From the NCBI RefSeq assembly GCF_033958435.1, contig NC_134150.1:39861501-39925500 (forward strand): DNA of 64,000 nucleotides, in the 5' to 3' direction. This document shows, piece after piece, positions 60,548 to 64,000 of the stretch. Made by a program: the position numbers and the translations under genes. This DNA is from Carettochelys insculpta (lineage: Eukaryota; Chordata; Testudines; Carettochelyidae). Position 1 is the first letter of the stretch; every line of letters begins with the position of its first letter. Below the pieces are notes generated by a model. The model did no database searches, had not been told where the DNA came from, and was given only the letters and a program-made list of their open reading frames with translations.

Positions 60548-60799
60548 CAGAGCCTGAGCACCTCAGACATCGAGCTGGACAACTGGGAAGAACTAGCAGA
60601 CGACCGCGGCAGATGGAGGCAGGGGTTACACAAGGGCCTTCAGAAGGGCGAGATGAGGATCAGACAGCTAGCAGAGGAGAAGCGAGCGCACAGAAAGCAC
60701 AATAAGGACTTGCCAGACACCCACTACATCTGCAAGAGATGCAGCAAGGACTGTCACTCTCGTGTAGGTTTTCATAGTCACAGTAGACGCTGTAAATGA
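60548..60799 (+). pseudogene. Non-LTR retroelement ORF2 C-terminal fragment with zinc-finger-like end
   Basis: An open frame without a start codon ends at TGA 60797-60799. It reads DIELDNWEELADDRGRWRQG, a Lys/Arg-rich helix (QLAEEKRAHRKHNKD), then YICKRCSKDCHSRVGFHSHS followed by RRCK. The order (W-E-x-L-A-x-D-R-x-x-W-R, charged helix, C-x2-C with later H/C) is that of the C-terminus after the endonuclease/reverse transcriptase in a widespread LINE type often labelled craniofacial development protein 2-like. No RT is visible upstream, so it is a 5'-truncated remnant or an isolated fragment. Assignment rests on remembered resemblance. Confidence 0.65.
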
Positions 60800-61274
60800 A
60801 GCCCTCAGTTGAAACTATGCAGACTGAAGGATGCCTACTGAGCACCTCAGGACCATGCAGCTCACTGCATATGCAGCCCTCTGCTTCTGTGCAACCTCCC
60901 ACCCCATCACCCTTATGGACAGTAAGAAGTGGGAGGGCATAGGCGGCCATGGCCCCTTGGAGCCATGACCATTCCGGTGCCCCTCATAAAATCTCATTTA
61001 TCAGAACACCCATTATCTGAACAACGTCCAGAAAGGAGTAATCTCTGTGGCCAACAGATGGAGCTGCAGTGTAGCTCTTTCCCATTCTCCAGCTTATCTG
61101 AATTTTTGAATATCCCATCTGGCCTGGCTGCCTGTTAGAGCAGGGAAATGGGACAGCGCAGTACACCAATAGCAGCAGAGTTCAGGGGTTTTCTGAGCAG
61201 TGACAACATGAAACCTTAAAACCTGGTTCTGTTCCAGAGAGGGAGAAAAGGGACAGACTCCCAAAGAAGGCAAT

Positions 61275-61370
61275 GAAAGCAGTCCTGCAGCACCTTAAAG
61301 ACTAACGATATTATTTCTTTATGGTGCTACAAGACTGCTTTTTTGTTCTGTGAAGATACAGATTTTGTTT
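61275..61370. mobile_element. Short head-to-head Penelope tail pair
   Basis: agcagtcctgcagcacctta, aagactaacgatatt and then ctttatggtgctacaagact are inverse tail ends around 61312, with all the ribozyme part deleted. Confidence 0.6.
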
Positions 61371-61375
61371 TTGGA

Positions 61376-61868
61376 AACATGGAGATATACATATCTCATA
61401 GAGCTGGAAGGGACCTCAAGGTCATTAAGGCCAGTCCCCTGCACTAGCAGGAGGATCTATACACATCTCATAGGGCTGGAAGGGACCTCAGAAGGTCAGA
61501 GTCCAGTCCCCTGCCCTCGTGACAGGACCAAGCATCATCTTCCTTCCTCCTCCCCCCACTCCCGATCCCTAAATGGCCCCCTCAAGGATTGAACTCACAA
61601 CCGTGGGTTTAGAGAATTGGTCTGCTATCACCATCCCCGATTTGTTTTTAAAAAAATCTAACCTGCCCTAGGGCCTTTAAAGGCCCCTCCTCAAGGCTCA
61701 AACTCCTAACCTTAGGTTTATAAGGCCAATGCTCTAATGATGAGATATTCCACCCCTTTTAAAGCTCTCCTGCTCCAGATCCTTGAAAGGCTTCCTCAAG
61801 GCTTGTGCTCATAACAGTGGGTTTACCAGGCCACCGCTCTAACCACTGAGCCATTGCCACAGCTGTGC
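61376..61868 (-). mobile_element. Cluster of four Cry I-type SINE fragments
   Basis: Fragments at about 61376-61450 (tail only), 61450-61612, 61620-61760 and 61765-61868 share one orientation. Each of the last three shows a 'tcaaggattgaactcacaac'-like B-box complement, and the last two also show the A-box end. Confidence 0.75.
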
Positions 61869-61879
61869 CACCCCCCTCC

Positions 61880-62980
61880 CCCCGAGCTATTCCCAACTTG
61901 GCTACCTCCCAAAGAATGCAATGGTTAGTATTGAGGTGCAAAGCCACATGTAAGGGGGAACCCAGAACTGCACTATCAGTCAGAATTACAGTGCATTGAC
62001 AAAGCTGCGGAGGAGGGACACGTCTGCACTGGGGGGTGTGGAGAGAGGCGGCCCACAGGATAGAACAGCAAGGCTGCAGGGAAGGATCCCAGACTGGATT
62101 AGCAGGGGGTGCTGTAAGTCAGGACAGACAACAGCACAGTTGTGTAGGGAGGCCAAGGAGGGACTGGCAGGGCTCTGGGAGATGCACAATTGCCTTTTCA
62201 CTCCTCACAGAGGTAGATCTTTTCACGGCACAGCTGAAGCTGAAAACTGCAGCATGACTTCCCTCCATCTCCCAGGAGAAGCTAAGCGTAAATGGCATTC
62301 TGCTGAAGATGATGAAACTTAATTCAGTTCTTCTGATACCCCTTCTGCCTTCCCTCTGCCAGGCTCCCCACCTCTTCCAGTAGGACCATGCAAGGAATAC
62401 TCTCTCGGGAACTGGGTAAGAACTTTGCTTGGACATTGCTGGATTAAAAGCACTGGACTGGATTTTCTTCCCCTGGGGGGGCCCTATAGCTATTCCCAAG
62501 GAAAGGCTCTCAAGGCTTGGGGCGGAACAGTGAAAATACATGAAGTTTGCAGCCCCTGATCCCTTGTCGTTAAAGCTCTTCATAAGCCCATGTGGAAACC
62601 AGGGAATCAGATCAGTGCACGCTGTCCTCTAGGAGTCAATAAATCCTAGGACTTTGCTGCTATTTTCATGGGTTTCTCTTTCGTGCGCCCCCCACCCCCC
62701 ATTTTCTAACCTGCTCGAGTGGAGGCTGGTGCTTATATCCAGAATGAACCCACCGCAAAGGTTTGTGGGACTTTTTACACTGTGTAGAACCAAACCTCGG
62801 CAAGGCACTTAAAACAGAGAAGAAAGGACAGGCCTCAGAGCAGGAACAAATGCCCCATTTTCAATCTTATTCCAGTAAAAAAAAAAAAAAAAAAAAAAAA
62901 TATCTGGGAGAGGAAACACCACTTCCTGTGTTGGTCCTGGGGATCACATCACTGCCAGAATTCTGGCTCGCTCTCAATGT
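61880..62980. other. Flank without recognised genes
   Basis: Several frames of 70-150 codons occur, but none resembles a family and none has exon-like borders. A poly(A) run lies at 62877-62900. Confidence 0.45.
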
Positions 62981-62984
62981 TTCC

Positions 62985-63085
62985 ATCTGCAGAATAAGTT
63001 TTGTTATGTGCACTGAGGCAATCAGCTGGACAGCACCTGAATCTCTGGGGCAGCCACCCAAGCACTCAGTTTACTGTGGGATTTT
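62985..63085 (+). repeat. Unclassified 165-bp interspersed repeat, short copy 6
   Basis: An internally deleted copy: gcagaataagttttgttatg, tgcactgagg, then caatcagctggacagcacct and aagcactcagttta. Confidence 0.7.
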
Positions 63086-63189
63086 TAAACGGTGTATTTA
63101 TAAGCAATAGATCCCAATCCCACCAGCCTTACTCAGCTTCTGAGCCTGCTCAGTGTACATAGATCCCGAGGCCATTCAGATCACTCGGC

Positions 63190-63610
63190 CACATTCCTTG
63201 TAGCAGACAGGCTAGAGAATCTCCCAAAACAATCCCCAGTGCAGAGGTTTGAGAAAAATGTCCTATCTTGATTTTAAAATGGTCAGGGATGGAAAATCCA
63301 CCACCACCCTGAGTAAATTGTTCTCATGGCTAATTTCGCTCAAATGGTAAAAAACTTACACTTTATTTCCAATCTGAATTTCCCTGGCTTCAACTTCCAG
63401 ACACTGGATAATGTTAGACCTCTCTCTCTGCTATGTTGAAAAGCCCAAATCATCCCATCCATCCTCTCTTTGTTAACTTGAATGCATTGAGCTTCTAGAG
63501 CGTATCACTGTAAATCAGGTTTTCTAATCTTTAATCATCCTGATGACTCTTCTCTGAACCTTCTCTAATTTATCAACTTCCTTCTGGAATTGTGGGTTTC
63601 AGAAGGCAAA
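63190..63610 (-). mobile_element. CR1-like LINE fragment (older subfamily)
   Basis: gaatttccctggcttcaact, ttccagacactggataatgt, ttagacctctctctctgcta and tctctgaaccttctctaatt follow a known reptile/bird CR1-like end read in reverse. It is diverged, with no usable frame. Confidence 0.6.
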
Positions 63611-63934
63611 GCTGATGCAAGATATTCTTAAAGAGGAGACAGATAGAAACAGCCTAAACAAAACAATTCAGCTGGCTGCCCACAAGACACCAAGGTCTAA
63701 TGCTGAAGGAAGAAACCATTGAGAAGCACCAACATTGAAAGGAGCCAACGTGGAACATTCTGGTGTTGCTCGCATCCGTCTTCCCACAGAAAAAATGGAA
63801 TCCTTTGGCCCCCTCATTGTCATTCCTAGTTACGCTACCACTGTACAAGCAGGGGCCTTTTTGTTTCATGGTAAGGGCCAGTAATAAATCACGTCTCCAA
63901 AAGCTTTCATATCTGACAGAAGAAAAAAAAATAC

Positions 63935-64000
63935 GTCACAGAAACGTAGGCCTGGAAGGGACCTTGAGGGGTTGCCAACTCTGACCAAAGGAACACGTCA
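63935..64000 (-). mobile_element. Start of another SINE/CR1-type tail at window edge
   Basis: gtaggcctggaagggaccttgagg is the CR1/Cry I tail complement. It is cut by the window end. Confidence 0.5.

Overview
The window looks like vertebrate nuclear DNA, most likely from a turtle. It holds one recognisable host gene, split into short exons with consensus splice sites, in a large volume of reptile-type interspersed repeats: CR1 LINE 3' ends, tRNA-headed SINEs with a CR1-like tail (the Cry I type described in cryptodire turtles), Penelope-like elements with a GIY-YIG endonuclease, and hAT and mariner/Tigger-type non-autonomous DNA transposons. Nothing is organised like a bacterial operon. The turtle assignment rests on repeat recognition from memory; another reptile is possible.

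The host gene is the orthologue of human KIAA0513, on the minus strand. A CpG island with GC boxes at about 56.2-56.7 kb is the likely promoter, and a consensus donor inside it (exon end 56504) suggests a non-coding exon 1. A first intron of about 45 kb follows. Coding exon 2 carries the start codon at 11015, and exons 3, 4 and 5 lie at 2384-2483, 1922-1995 and 1325-1395. All splice phases agree. Together they encode the first ~196 residues; the rest lies beyond the left edge.

The 11-56 kb stretch is intron 1, and 57-64 kb is upstream flank. No further host coding exon is convincing in either. What they hold is repeats, some unclassified repeat families, and a few possible regulatory patches.

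The most interesting material is the set of Penelope-like remnants. Many copies share a tail with the conserved parts of a type I hammerhead ribozyme (CTGANGA, a 5-bp stem II, GAAA, a very short stem III), with an extra A after the CTGANGA box. Several copies are arranged head to head, including a near-perfect 100-bp inverted repeat at 12.9-13.1 kb. One copy is inserted into a transposon with a visible 13-bp target-site duplication.
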